Source of the DNA: Phalacrocorax aristotelis
Lineage: Eukaryota > Chordata > Aves > Suliformes > Phalacrocoracidae
Length of the DNA stretch: 64,000 nt
Direction: 5' to 3'
Assembly: GCF_949628215.1 (NCBI RefSeq)
Contig: NC_134280.1
Location: forward strand, 6,831,795-6,895,794
In this document: one piece after another, positions 11,774-22,990 of the stretch
Layout of the letters: every line of letters begins with the position of its first letter
Numbering within the stretch: the stretch's first letter is position 1
Notes under the pieces: model-generated
Told to the model about the DNA's origin: nothing
The model's database searches: none
What the model saw: only the letters and a program-made list of their open reading frames with translations
Made by a program: the position numbers and the translations under genes

Positions 11774-13352
11774 CCGCCTTGGAGACGGAGAGAATTAAAC
11801 AGCTGTCTACCTTGCCTGGCCTCTCAAAGGACCCTTCTGTGATGGGGCTGCTGAGGGTCAAAGAAAAACAGGTGCCGATCGCCACCACAACAGTGCACCG
11901 GCGGCAATATCGCACCAACAGAGACTCTCTGATTCCGATCCATAAGCTCATTCATCGACTGGAGAGCCACGGAGTGATCAGTAAGACCCACTCACCCTTT
12001 AACAGTCCCATATGGCCAGTCCGGAAGTCTAATGGAGAGTGGAGACTAACAGTAGACTATCGTGGCCTGAACGAAGTCACTCCACTGTTGAGTGCTGCCA
12101 TGCCAGACATGCTAGAACTTCAATACGAACTGGAGTCAAAGGCAGCCAAGTGGTATGCCACAATTGATATTGCTAATGCATTCTTCTCAATCCCTCTGGC
12201 AGCAGAGTGCAGGCGACAGTTTGCTTTCACTTGGAGGGGCGTCCAGTACACCTGGAATCGACTGCCCCAGGGGTGGAAACACAGTCCTACCATTTGCCAT
12301 GGACTGATCCATAATGCATTGGAACAAGGTGGAGCTCCCGAACACCTATGATACATTGATGACATCATTGTGTGGGGCAACACAGCGGAAGAAGTTTTTG
12401 AGAAAAGGAAGAAAATAGTCCAAATCCATCTGAAAGCTGGTTTTGCTATAAAACAAAGTAAGGTCAAGGGACCTGCACAAGAGATCCAGTATTTAGGAAT
12501 AAAATGTCAAGATGGACCTTGTCAGATCCCAATGGATGTGATCAACACGATAGCAGCCATGTCTCCACCAACTAGCAAAAAGGAAACACAAGCTTTCTTG
12601 GGCGTTGTGGCTTTTTGGAGAATGCATATTCCACACTACAGTCTGATCGTAAGCCCTCTCTATCAAGTGACCTGGAAGAAGAATGATTTCAAATGGGACC
12701 CTGAGCAACGACAAGCCTTTGAACAGATTAAACAGGAGATAGTTCATGCAGTAGCTCTTGGGCCAGTCTGGGCAGGACAAGATGTAAAGAATGTGGTCTA
12801 CACTGCAGCCAGGGAGAATGGCCCTACCTGGAGCCTCTGGCAGAAAGTACCTCAACCTCGAAGGAAGACTCAAGGTTGGCCCCTAGGGTTTTGGAGTCAG
12901 GGATACAGGGACCCAAGGCCTACTATACTTCAGCTGAAAAAGAGATATTGGCAGCATATGAAGGGGTCCAAGCTGCTTCAGAAGTGGTTGGTACTGAAGC
13001 ACAGCTGCTCCTGGCACCCCGACTGCCAGTGCTGGGCTGGATGTTCAAAGGAAAGGTCCCCTCTACACACCATGCAACTGATGCTATGTGGAGTAAATAG
13101 GTTGCACTGATCACCCAGTGGGCTCGGGTAGGAAACCCCAGTTGCCCAGGAATCTTGGAAGTGTTCATGGACTGGCCAGAAGGCAAAGATTTTGGATTAT
13201 CACCAGAGGAGGAGGTGACACGTGCTGAAGAAACCCCACTGTATAACAAACTGCCAGAAAACGAGAAGCAATATGCCCTGTTCACTGATGGGTCCTGTCA
13301 CCTTGTGGGAAAGCACCGGAGATGGAAGGCTGCTGTATGGAGTCCTACATGA
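11745..13352 (+). pseudogene. ERV reverse transcriptase and start of RNase H, broken
   Basis: This is the pol remnant. The RT fingers-palm region is clear: a SNGEWRLTVDYRGLN block near 12030-12075, the first catalytic Asp in TIDIANAFFSIPL near 12157-12200, LPQGW near 12262-12276, and the catalytic YIDD at 12352-12363. A TGA stop (12349-12351) sits immediately before YIDD. A frameshift follows near 12900-12915 in the thumb/connection region, and a TAG stop occurs at 13098-13100. RNase H begins with FTDGS at about 13281-13295. The element then breaks off at about 13350, before the remaining RNase H catalytic residues. No integrase follows. The conservation pattern is spuma/ERVL-like. The gene is dead. 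Confidence 0.9.
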
Positions 13353-13757
13353 CAAGTGGGTCTACCCTATAAAGTACTTCTGAAATTAGCTAAAACTTCA
13401 GTCCTTTCTACCATCAGACTTTGATACACTTTTTTCTGTGCTTCTATTTCACAATCGTCTAAAATTCTTAGAGGAGGAGGTTATAGATCATCATGAAATC
13501 AAAGCCAAAATGCTTTTATATTTCCATCTGCTTCTACCACACTGCCATTTTATGGAAAATAATTTTCATTTCATCTTCTTTCTTTAATTTTACTGTCTAT
13601 TTACTTCTCCAAAACAAACTGGGGAGGAAAAAAAAAAGATTCCACAAAATTCTTATTTAGGAAAAGTGCCCAAAGCACCAACGAACCACGCTTGAAAACT
13701 CACGTGAAGGATGAGTGTGCATTTAGGTCACTGAAACTGCAGCTAGGGAGATGAGGC

Positions 13758-13862
13758 GGCAGCTCCAGTTTCCTTTCTGACCTTGGGCAAGTCACTCACT
13801 TGTCTGAATGCTTCAGTTCCTCTCATTCATAAAAAGATGATGATAATACTCCATTAAATACA
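13758..13862 (+). repeat. MIR SINE remnant, plus strand
   Basis: The string TGACCTTGGGCAAGTCACT at 13778-13796 is a nearly perfect match to the conserved core of MIR. It is followed in the right order by TTCAGTTCCTCTCATTCATAAAAAGATGATGATAATACT, which matches the next MIR block (CTCAGTTTCCTCATCTGTAAAA…GATAATA). The order and spacing of these blocks make chance unlikely. It is a very old element. Confidence 0.75.
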
Positions 13863-16800
13863 GCCTCTTCTACATCTGACTTTTTAATCTCAAAGAATTT
13901 GCAACCTAAAATGACTAACTCTTGGTATAAGCTTAAACAGCATCCAGCACAGTGCAGGCTCACCCTCAGCCTAGGTCTGTAGTTATTGCTGCACTACAGG
14001 AACAGTTCTTAAGAACTGAAGGAACAAAAGGTTTGCCATGTCTCAAAATAAAGTAAAGGAAAGAAGTGCTCAGGAACACAAAGACCACCTTTCATGGAAC
14101 TATGGAACACGCATCATGCACATGCGGGCACACACAGAGCACACGAAGGTGTAACACAATCTGCCCAGAAATTCAAGCGAAGTGGATTAGAAATTTTAAC
14201 TGTCATTAACTATCAGGATTCCTTTAGGCAGCTGAAACAAGTCAGGTGTAAGTTGATGAGCAACAACAGCTAATGTGGAACCTCAAAAAAAAGATTCGGG
14301 AAAATTCTACATCTACATTAAAAACCCTTTGGCTCCAGGGAATATACACTAAAAGCACAAACCCTAGCATGATTTCATTAAGAATACAGAGACAGATTTT
14401 TAAATGCGAAAGAGAATTGTCAGGATATGTCATTCCATTTTAAAGGAATTTTAGCAAAAGAATCCTTATTTTTTCATAGTTACAGATCTGAACTGCTGCA
14501 TTTTTATACAAAGGTTGTATAGAAATAGAGATGGCATAACACAGAGAAAACAAGTTATTCACTGAATTGAGTAGCCTAGTGATTTAGTGGAGAAATAAGG
14601 CTGATATTCTTTAAGAAGAAATACAGAAGAAAACTCTTTGAGGCATAAAGAAGTTCTAAAGGGAGTAGAGAAGGAAAATGCTACAAAGGATATGTGACCT
14701 CCTATGACATATATAACAAATGACCAAGAAACATGGACTAAGAAAGACCAAGGCAGTAAGGGGTTTAAGACAGAATATCTTTTTTTTCCAGCAAGACTAT
14801 AAAAATGTATGATACAAAAAAAAATCAAATGGCCTGCAATGTGAACAAGCAGTAAACATTATGAATTTTTAAAATTTATTTGAAGGATGAAAATCCTGCA
14901 TGAAAACAGAGGGAGGAGAATGGCTAATTAAAACTAGCAAGCAGATGCAGTCTCTCTCGGCTGTTTCCTGAGCTTCATTTCAGACCCCCTGTGTTCCTAT
15001 ATCTAGTACAGCAGGCAGGTTGGTTGGCATCATCAAGTCGAAGTGTTCTTTATACTGGTAACACAGAGTGCATTTATATCAGACTTCGGTGTTTCCACAC
15101 TGCAGTCTTTCATTACAAATCAGCTGAAAAACACCATTCAGTTATGCTATACACATAGCAGCATTCCCTCTAATCTCTGCAACGCATACAGTAGCTTTCC
15201 ATGAATTACTGAAGTTTAATTTTCTGTTTGTTGCCAAACACCAATCATTTAGCTTTTAAAAAATTTCCCACTGAATTTTTCTGTGAACTGATTATTTTGT
15301 ACCTAGTGAAGGTGGAAAAAAACAGTATGGGTAAGCCTGCAGAAATATTTTCCAACACAGTGGGAAATCTTTCATTCACACATAATTTTTGAAAAATCCA
15401 CCAAAATTATAAACATTTGGGATTCCTTCCTCTAAAAGGGAAATATTTCCCATTCACCAATTTCAGGGTGAAAAAAAAATGTTTAAATCCTAGCTCTACT
15501 GTTTCTTTACTCTTCTAAAGGAAGGAACTCAACTATATAGTACATCCCACTATTCAGCTGGAATGATCATAAATATCCTTACAATATTTATGTAAGTTCA
15601 TTGTTTTAATATCCCAAGTATCTGAATTTTGGAGACTGAGTTCTTGAGCTTCTGAATTCGAACCAATCATCAAAGAAATCAATTAGGAAAAAAGGAACTG
15701 TAATTGTCGCTTCTGGCAATCACTCTGGCTTTAGTTCCCTGCATTCACCAGACCACAAATGACTATCTGAAAGTGCTTAAGTTTAATTGTAAAAATAATT
15801 TTAAAAAATCTTTCTTTTCTGGTTCCATTAAGCAATCTCAATTTTTCAGGATGTAACAGTGAAGTTTGCACATTAGGTTCCTAGAAGCTTAATTTTCTTT
15901 TACAAGGTGAGGGAAAAAAAGAGGAGGAAAGTGGTTTTCACCTGGAAAAGAAAGAACCAAATGACGGCACCATGTACAAACGTAAGCTACGAAATTTAAT
16001 TTTTTTGTGGCTTGACTACTGGAAGAAGGGAGGTCAAAGATGCTATTAAAGAAAAAGAGGATCTATCTTAGGCCATTTAAATAATAACACACGATTGCTT
16101 CATGTGGTGTATTTCCTACTTCCTTCTTCAAGAGTTTGAAGTAATGAGATTTTCAGTTATCTTTTGAAGAATATTCGGTAATCTAATGGCTGAACCCAGA
16201 CCTGGGTGAAGGTCTTGCAAAGTGTCATACACTCCCTGAAATAAAAGAGAACTGGGAAATCCAAGACTCTACAGAATTAGCCCTTTACACCACATTCCCA
16301 ATTAAAAGGAAAAAAATCCCAGAAGAGTGACATGGAGGGAGAATGTAAAACTAATAAAGTTGATTAATGTTAATTTATATTTTTCTCTGGAGATGCAGGT
16401 ATGCCGCGAAAGCAAACCACCTTCAGTACTGCATACAAAGAAAAGAGATTTTGGATGGCAGGGAAAGAGTTGTGCAAGATCAGAGGAAAAAGGCAAAGAA
16501 AAGGTCATGCTTCAACACATCCATGTTTAATAAACGTTTGGAGAAGCTAAGGTTGAAAATGGTGGCCTGACCAGTCTGAGGCCAGCAGAATTATGAACGC
16601 GGCGTGGGAAGTCCAGCACACCAGTAAGAACTCCAGGCTGTCTTCTGTCACGATTCACTGCTGTGCTGAGAAGCTTTAATTCAAGCTAAATTCAAGAGGA
16701 AACAGAATCTCTCGGAAGCTTAGAGGACAGATAACTGCAAGTCTTTTATGTGCTGAAAAAAGTAGGAAGGATTCTGGCACATTTGCAATTTTTGCATGTT

Positions 16801-17571
16801 ACTGGCGTATTCAAACATGACCTAAAAATTTGTATCTGACCCAGAGGAAGGTCTTTACATTAGCTTCATAATTACTGATGCCTGTAGTAAAGCATATTTG
16901 GTATTTTCTATTCAAGATCCAGTTTTCTCTTGCAAATAAATCTCTGTCACAACTGAAATTTTCCAAATGGGACATTTTATTTTGGACATTTTTGGGGGTT
17001 TTTTGGTTTGGTTTGGTTTTTTGTTGTTGTCTTGAGTAAAGCAGCTGAGCCATTTTTTCAGAATGAGGTCTGGTAAAAACATGCTTTGTGCCTGTCAACA
17101 TCTGGGACAGTCTTATTTAGTACTTCCATGCTCGGAAGCAGGGACCTGAATTTTTAGCAGAGGGACAAATCACACAGAAGGAAAATCCTGTTGCCATCAC
17201 ATTAAACTATTCAAATCTGGCCACATTTGCAGTCTCTGAAAATATTTGCTCAGTTAGAAACCCACTAGAATTCCATAGCTAATTTCTGAGCTCTGCGCCT
17301 TTTATCCTCACAGCTCCTTCAGTCTGAGTGGACTTTGCGTGTGTCTGATCCACAGAGTATCTTGACCACTCTAGAGCAAACCCTGAGCCATCTTGATGCA
17401 GTAAGAACTTGGTCCTCCTTTGAGAAGACAAATACTCAAGCATCGCGCAGCTGGAGGGAAAACAGTCAGTTTGCTTCTTCTCTACAATTAGTGTTTCCAC
17501 CCTGTCCAGGGAAAAAAAGGGTCAAAGCCAACCCAGGCTGGGATGCGGAGGGATGGAATAATGTGTATATA

Positions 17572-17662
17572 CATCTTATATGTATGCATATATATTATGT
17601 TTTACATATATATTCCATATATACTTTACACACACACACACACACTTTTATATATATAAATA
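17572..17662. repeat. TA/TATG and CA microsatellite
   Basis: The tract holds alternating TATATG and TATACA words from about 17570. A (CA)n run of about ten units lies at 17628-17646, followed by TATATATA. The open frame across it (17335-17739) codes for His-Thr repeats and is a by-product of the microsatellite. Confidence 0.85.
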
Positions 17663-20600
17663 CCCTTGAGAATTCTATTACAAAAAACTGTGTCAAAAGG
17701 AATTGTCAGGGTTGTAAAAATCAAGTACTCCAAAAATAAAAATGGCAAAGTGAGAACTACACATAGAGGCTTAGTTTGGCTCCCTCCGACATACAGCTTC
17801 TGATACGACTTCTATGTACATGATCGTTTTAAGTTTTAAAGACAAGAGTTCCACCTCATTAAGAAGATAAGGTCGTGAATTCAAGTGTTGACACCTGGGG
17901 TTTGATTTGCAGACAAGCTGAACACTCACACCTGTAACTGAGATCAACAGAAAATGCAGTTTGAGCATCCAGCATGCTACAGAAGACACACTGCTTCGCA
18001 AAACTAGATCCTAGTCATTTCTAACTGGATTTCCAATATTAGCAATCACTTTTAATCTATGCCTTAGTTCATATTCATGCAGGGGCCAACACCGCCTCAG
18101 CTTGCAGGGGTGCCGTGATAATTAATTCACAAACAATTGCAAATCAGCAAGACACGCCACTGAAAGCACCACGCAAAAGCACTAGGAGACTATTTTTTTT
18201 CCTTCATTGATGCGAAGTTTCAGTAGCACTCAGTAAATAACAGAAGAACGACGACTAGAAAAAACACTGACCCGGTACTTATTCGGTAGGAACCCTGTGT
18301 GCTGAACAAAGGAAAGGTCATGTGGAACTAGGAAAAGGGTGATTTAAAGTTTCATAGGTGACTTTGATCCTGGGAATTCTAAGTGCTTGACTTGCTTGAC
18401 TTTGACTCTGAACATTTTGGTTTCGGTTTTTTTTCTTTTTTTAATATTAGTATAGGTTCAGGCAAGGTCAGTTGTATGTAAATTAGACTAATTTAATGTT
18501 ACTGGGTGGAATTCAGACTAGAATGTAGAAAATCCCCTTCAACACAGATGAAATTTAAAGGGTTTCTGGTTGTAATTAAAGGTGTGCTAAATTGATATGG
18601 AAGCAAATCTGTCTGGAGGGAACATAATGACTGCCTTATAATGAGTCAATCCAGGCAGAGAAACGCTCAAATGTTAGTCACCTGCTCACATAGGCAAAAA
18701 ACATATGAAAGGCAACAACATATGATATATGTATCTACCATGTCCGTTTTCTTGGTTATCTCTATTCTACCAGCAATATTCTATGTGGCCTAAGTATCAT
18801 TGTCACTCAGAAATAATCAGAACAGTTACCACTCCTTCTAGAAACAAACAACAAAAAATACAGAATCTATCTTTCAGGATGAAAAACCTGTAGAAAAAGT
18901 TGATGTTCCCTTGGTGGGTAACATTTGTCTGAGCATCCCCTACCATGCACAGAGAAAGTCTGCTGAGTATATCCAGCTGAAGAAGATACAGCAGCTGCCA
19001 TCCAAAGCACAGGATCCAAATGGATTTAGACATCTCCCAGGGTTTGCAGATAGGTATCTGAGCATTGAATTTCTTAAAGACAGACTTCCAGCTCTCCCTA
19101 CACCCCATTTTAGGTGCCAAAATCATCCTTCTGGGGCTGCCTGGGCTAGCAGTTTGTCCATGATAACAAAGACTAATGAAAACACGGATGAACCTTCCCT
19201 GTTCTGCTAGGTATCAACAGGAGGGAGGAAATTCCTGTATCTGCAGTAGCCGGCACCTGCCCCTTCTCAGATTCTCAGACAGACCCTTGACGGCATCTCT
19301 CCCAGCTTCCTGCCTGAAGCTGTTTCTGTTTGACAGAGGATCCCAGGATCTCTCTGATATAGGTCTCTAAATCATATCCCCTTGGCTGAAAATTGCTGCT
19401 GCAGCCTGCCAGACTGGACTCCAACAGAGTTTTTCTTGTGGAAGGCGAGAGGCACTACTAAAAGGCTGTGATGCAGAAAACAAATTCTTCAAAACAAACT
19501 ATGATTTATTTTGTCAAAAGGTATACAGCGCTCAGACAAATGGACTTAAAATAGCTGAGACCAAGGCATGTACTGTTACTGCTTGGCATCACCCTCAGCC
19601 TGAAGGTAAATGTGATTTAACCTTGATGTCCACTGCTCTCTCGGGTACCTCGTTACGGCTGCCCCAGCCCTCGGCTCTCAGTCAACCTCTAGCAGCCTGT
19701 GGCAGCCACCTGCTTCTCTCTCCACTGGGTTACAACAGTCCAGCTTCTACCAGATCAGCGTCTTCTGATCTCCTCCTGCTCTTTCTTAGCAAGACAGCTC
19801 TGCTGCTGCTGTTAGGACTCTGCAGCTGCAACTCATAGATATAAATATGACCACACTGTTCAAGTATTTCTAGAGTGCCCTTTTTTAGCCCCTTATTTTA
19901 CATTTCTTGCCTGGTTTTTTCTTCTTCTCTGTTCCCCTATCTCCCTCGTACATACTTCTCTTCACATGATGGAACTCACTCCAAAGAGACAGACACTATA
20001 ATCATGCAAAATAATTCAGAGAAAGAGGAAGAAGGGATGGTACTGGGCAAACACAGAGAAGACCTTGAAGGCATGCCTGCTCCCAGGCAAGGGACACAAG
20101 GAAATCCCGGTAACTGCACAGCCCCTGCATTCAAAACAGGGCCGTTTCCATCTCTCCTCCTCCCATAGCTGCAAGCTATGAACTTTATTACCCATCCTGA
20201 GCTCTCCTCTTCTCCGTCTCCCTCCAGGATACAGAATTCCTCTCAGAAACTAAACTAAAATGTATCTTTTAAGAGAAGACATCAATCTCATCCCTCCCCT
20301 GTGGGGCTCACCCTACTGTAACTTCCCATAGGAACCCTATAAAGTGCCATTCTCCCTACCACAGAAACCTGGGACTGTCTTTTAAATGTTCAACAGAGAG
20401 GTGAAAGAGGAAAGCAACAAAAACGCAGGACACTGAGCAGTGTTCAAGTCATGAAGCAATATGCCTAAAGATCATCAGAGGGATGACTCTAGTAGTTTTG
20501 AACAGCGCCTCATCTGCACTTTGATTTTCAGATTCTGCATTTAGCAGTATTTTCTCCTCTGTTAGACAAGCCTTCTCCTATAAAGTAATTCCACTTTCTC

Positions 20601-21584
20601 ACAACCCAAGGGAGCGGAGTTTGCACAGCCTAAATGAAATATCATGGCATTTTTCCATCTTTCTCAAATGTTAGGGGTGTGAAAGTCCAGCGAACGAGCT
20701 GTAAACAGCAGATAGCGTAGTAGGCGGGAAAAAGTGGGGAGGAGGGAGTGTTGGGATGAACCCTCCATCGCTGATTGAACAGGACAGTACATTTAGATGA
20801 AATTAATTTTCAGTGTTGAAATTATGTTGCAGTAGTGATGATCAGAAGAAAATATTAATAGCAATAAAACGAAATTCTGAAGAAACAGGCCCTACATCAG
20901 AAGACAGCACATTGACACTATTTATGTTAATTTCCCCAGGTTTCATCCCCATCTGCATTACCGTTGACACCTCAGGTAACCAAGCAAACAACTCTCACAG
21001 AGCCAGGGAGTGAAAGTAAATGATTGCAGCTACCCTTAGACTCCTATATATTGTAGTAAGCAAACGTACCAACTCATTATGACCTTGATCCAACAACCCC
21101 AGCAGTCAGCTCAAAGGCTCATCGAGTACTACCTTTTTAAATGTTATTTCATGGAGAATGTTTATAGAAAGTTACATTTCTCCTACCGGTTTTCAATTAC
21201 AACAAGCAAAAGACTATGGCAGAGGAGAGTGGGAAAATAAAAAAGAGAACACAAAAGGAAATCAGAGGCAAGTGAATCAAAAGCAATAAGCAAACCTCTT
21301 TCAACAGGCAGGTGGCTTTTCAAAACTATTTAACAGGTCACAGATAGCAGGGGACACTTACTTGGGTCACCTTAGCATTATGTTAGTAAGCGTCCTTTCC
21401 AATTCCATCACCGCAGAACCTGACACTCGAGGCATGCTCTCACGCATGTAAATAACTTTAAATAAATTACAGCAAAGTCCTGTCAGCTTGTAATTCAGTC
21501 ACTCAGACGGAGCTCCTCGTGGGGGCTCTTCCCACTGGGAAAGAGGATACACTGAATCATAAGCTCTCATTTATTCAAAGCAAC

Positions 21585-21653
21585 GAAGGCCAGATTTGGG
21601 CAACTGAAGTCAGTAGAAAAATTCCCACCAACTTCAACAGACTTTGAATCCCA
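21585..21653. repeat. Palindromic relic repeat (GAAGTCA / ACTTCAA type)
   Basis: The segment carries ACTGAAGTCAGTAG at 21603-21616, followed by CCACCAACTTCAACAG, in an inverted arrangement. The outer arms are GGCCAGATTT and GACTTTGAATCC. This is the layout of the better-preserved palindromic element at 39886-39962, more decayed. I recognise the motif as a common old interspersed sequence of sauropsid genomes but cannot name the family. Confidence 0.4.
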
Positions 21654-22921
21654 CGCTAAGTTCTCACCAAGCACTTGCCTTGGCTTAATTCAGCTGTTGC
21701 CCCTTCTCCTTCAGGTGCCGTTGCCATTCGGTCGAATTAACTGTTGTCAGATTCAGGAGATAGATGGGATTTTGGACCTGGCTGTGTGGCTGCCCGTTAC
21801 ATTTTCATTTTATACAGCTGCCGCTCCTTTTTTAATTTGAAAATTACTTTGTTATACTTAAATTGCTTTCAAAGGCAGTCGGTCCAGGCCAGCAGATGCA
21901 CTAATGAGGGTTCTTTATCTTTATAATGTGCAAAGGGTAATTTTCTTGTTTCATTTCATTTTAGAAAGATTTTAGGCCGTTATTTTTCAGTTCACATTTA
22001 ATTCCAGAATGAAGGGACAGAAACATAAGATTCTTTGTTGTAACCTTTAATGGATTAGTCGTATTGATCAAAGAGCTTTGGGTGCTGATGTGAATTTGTC
22101 ACTTAATCTTATAGGCATGTTTATCTATTTACTGAGAAATCAGAGTGTCAAGCTAGCCGTGGTATGAGGCCAAGGGCTAGTACATCTGCTTCCATAGTTG
22201 CATATGCTTATTAAGGAAAGGAAATAAATGGTCAAATTATATATCAGTGTGTATTAGGGTGGGGATTGCTGCTTCTTTTTCTAACTCAGAATTTCCCTTA
22301 ACTTCGTCTGAACAGAGTGGTTTCATCAGGGACGGAGCAATGCAAGACAACATTCTGTATTAAATTAGGTAGTAACCTGTGCAGTGCATGTTAATGGGAA
22401 GAAAAGCTGCATCGCTGGGATTTCTTTCTTTTTTAATTAGATACAATCAGTTTGACAAAAGGACATTGAGTGGTCTTGATTTTCATTTCGGAGATATGTG
22501 ATCATACTTACAATATACTTGTTAGGCAATTTTAAAAAATGCCATATTAGATTATTAAATTAAGTCTTCACATATATCATATTGGTAAATTAAATCTGAA
22601 GTGACCTTGAAGAAATAAAAGTTTCAAATTTAAAAAAGGGTAAGTTTTTGAAGGGAAAATAAGATTTACTTGAAACTCACAATATGTTTACTGTGTGTTC
22701 AAAATTTCAGCTCTCTCTCGCTCCCAAACCCTTTGCAGAGAGGGGATTCTAGGATCTTGACTTGATTCACAGGATGAAAAGATAACTGGCAAAAAAAGTA
22801 TGTCAGTTGAAATACCATGTAAAATCACTGTGACTACAACCTGACAGTGGTTAAAGAGCAGCGGGGACAAAAGGAGCTAAGATAGGGTTACCGTACCAGC
22901 ACTGAGTGAGAAAGTAGAGAA

Positions 22922-22990
22922 CAGGGGTTCTCAATATATTTGGTTCAGTGCTTCCCTTTGGACAAAAACGGGTCCATTAAACATTTAATC
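22922..22990 (+). repeat. hAT-like DNA transposon end, relic
   Basis: CAGGGGTTCTCAA at 22922-22934 equals a common terminal inverted repeat of non-autonomous hAT (Charlie-type) elements. It is followed by TATTTGGTTCAGTGCTTCCCTTTGGAC, which keeps the usual 'TTTTGG…' and '…CCTTTGGAC' layout. I did not find the matching opposite end nearby, so this is one end or a truncated copy. Confidence 0.4.

Larger units (their letters stand above)
8660..13352 (+). mobile_element. Truncated class III (ERVL/spuma-like) endogenous retrovirus
   Basis: This is an ancient provirus on the plus strand. The order is 5' LTR (8660-9253), primer binding site (9263-9280), gag (9875-11419), protease (from about 11420), reverse transcriptase, and the start of RNase H (to 13352). 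There is no integrase, no envelope and no 3' LTR. The homology stops within RNase H and unrelated AT-rich DNA follows. The coding part is broken by several frameshifts and at least two in-frame stops, so no retroviral protein can be made complete. Assignment to class III rests on the RT style and on the widespread bird LTR type that it carries. The target-site duplication cannot be tested because the 3' end is missing. Confidence 0.93.
13353..21584. other. Gene-free AT-rich DNA
   Basis: No cellular gene is supported. Frames up to 134 codons (17335-17739, 14559-14828, 18911-19210 and others) have no recognisable domain, and several run through simple repeats. The MIR remnant and the CA/TA tract listed separately are the only repeats I can name in this interval. 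Confidence 0.55.
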
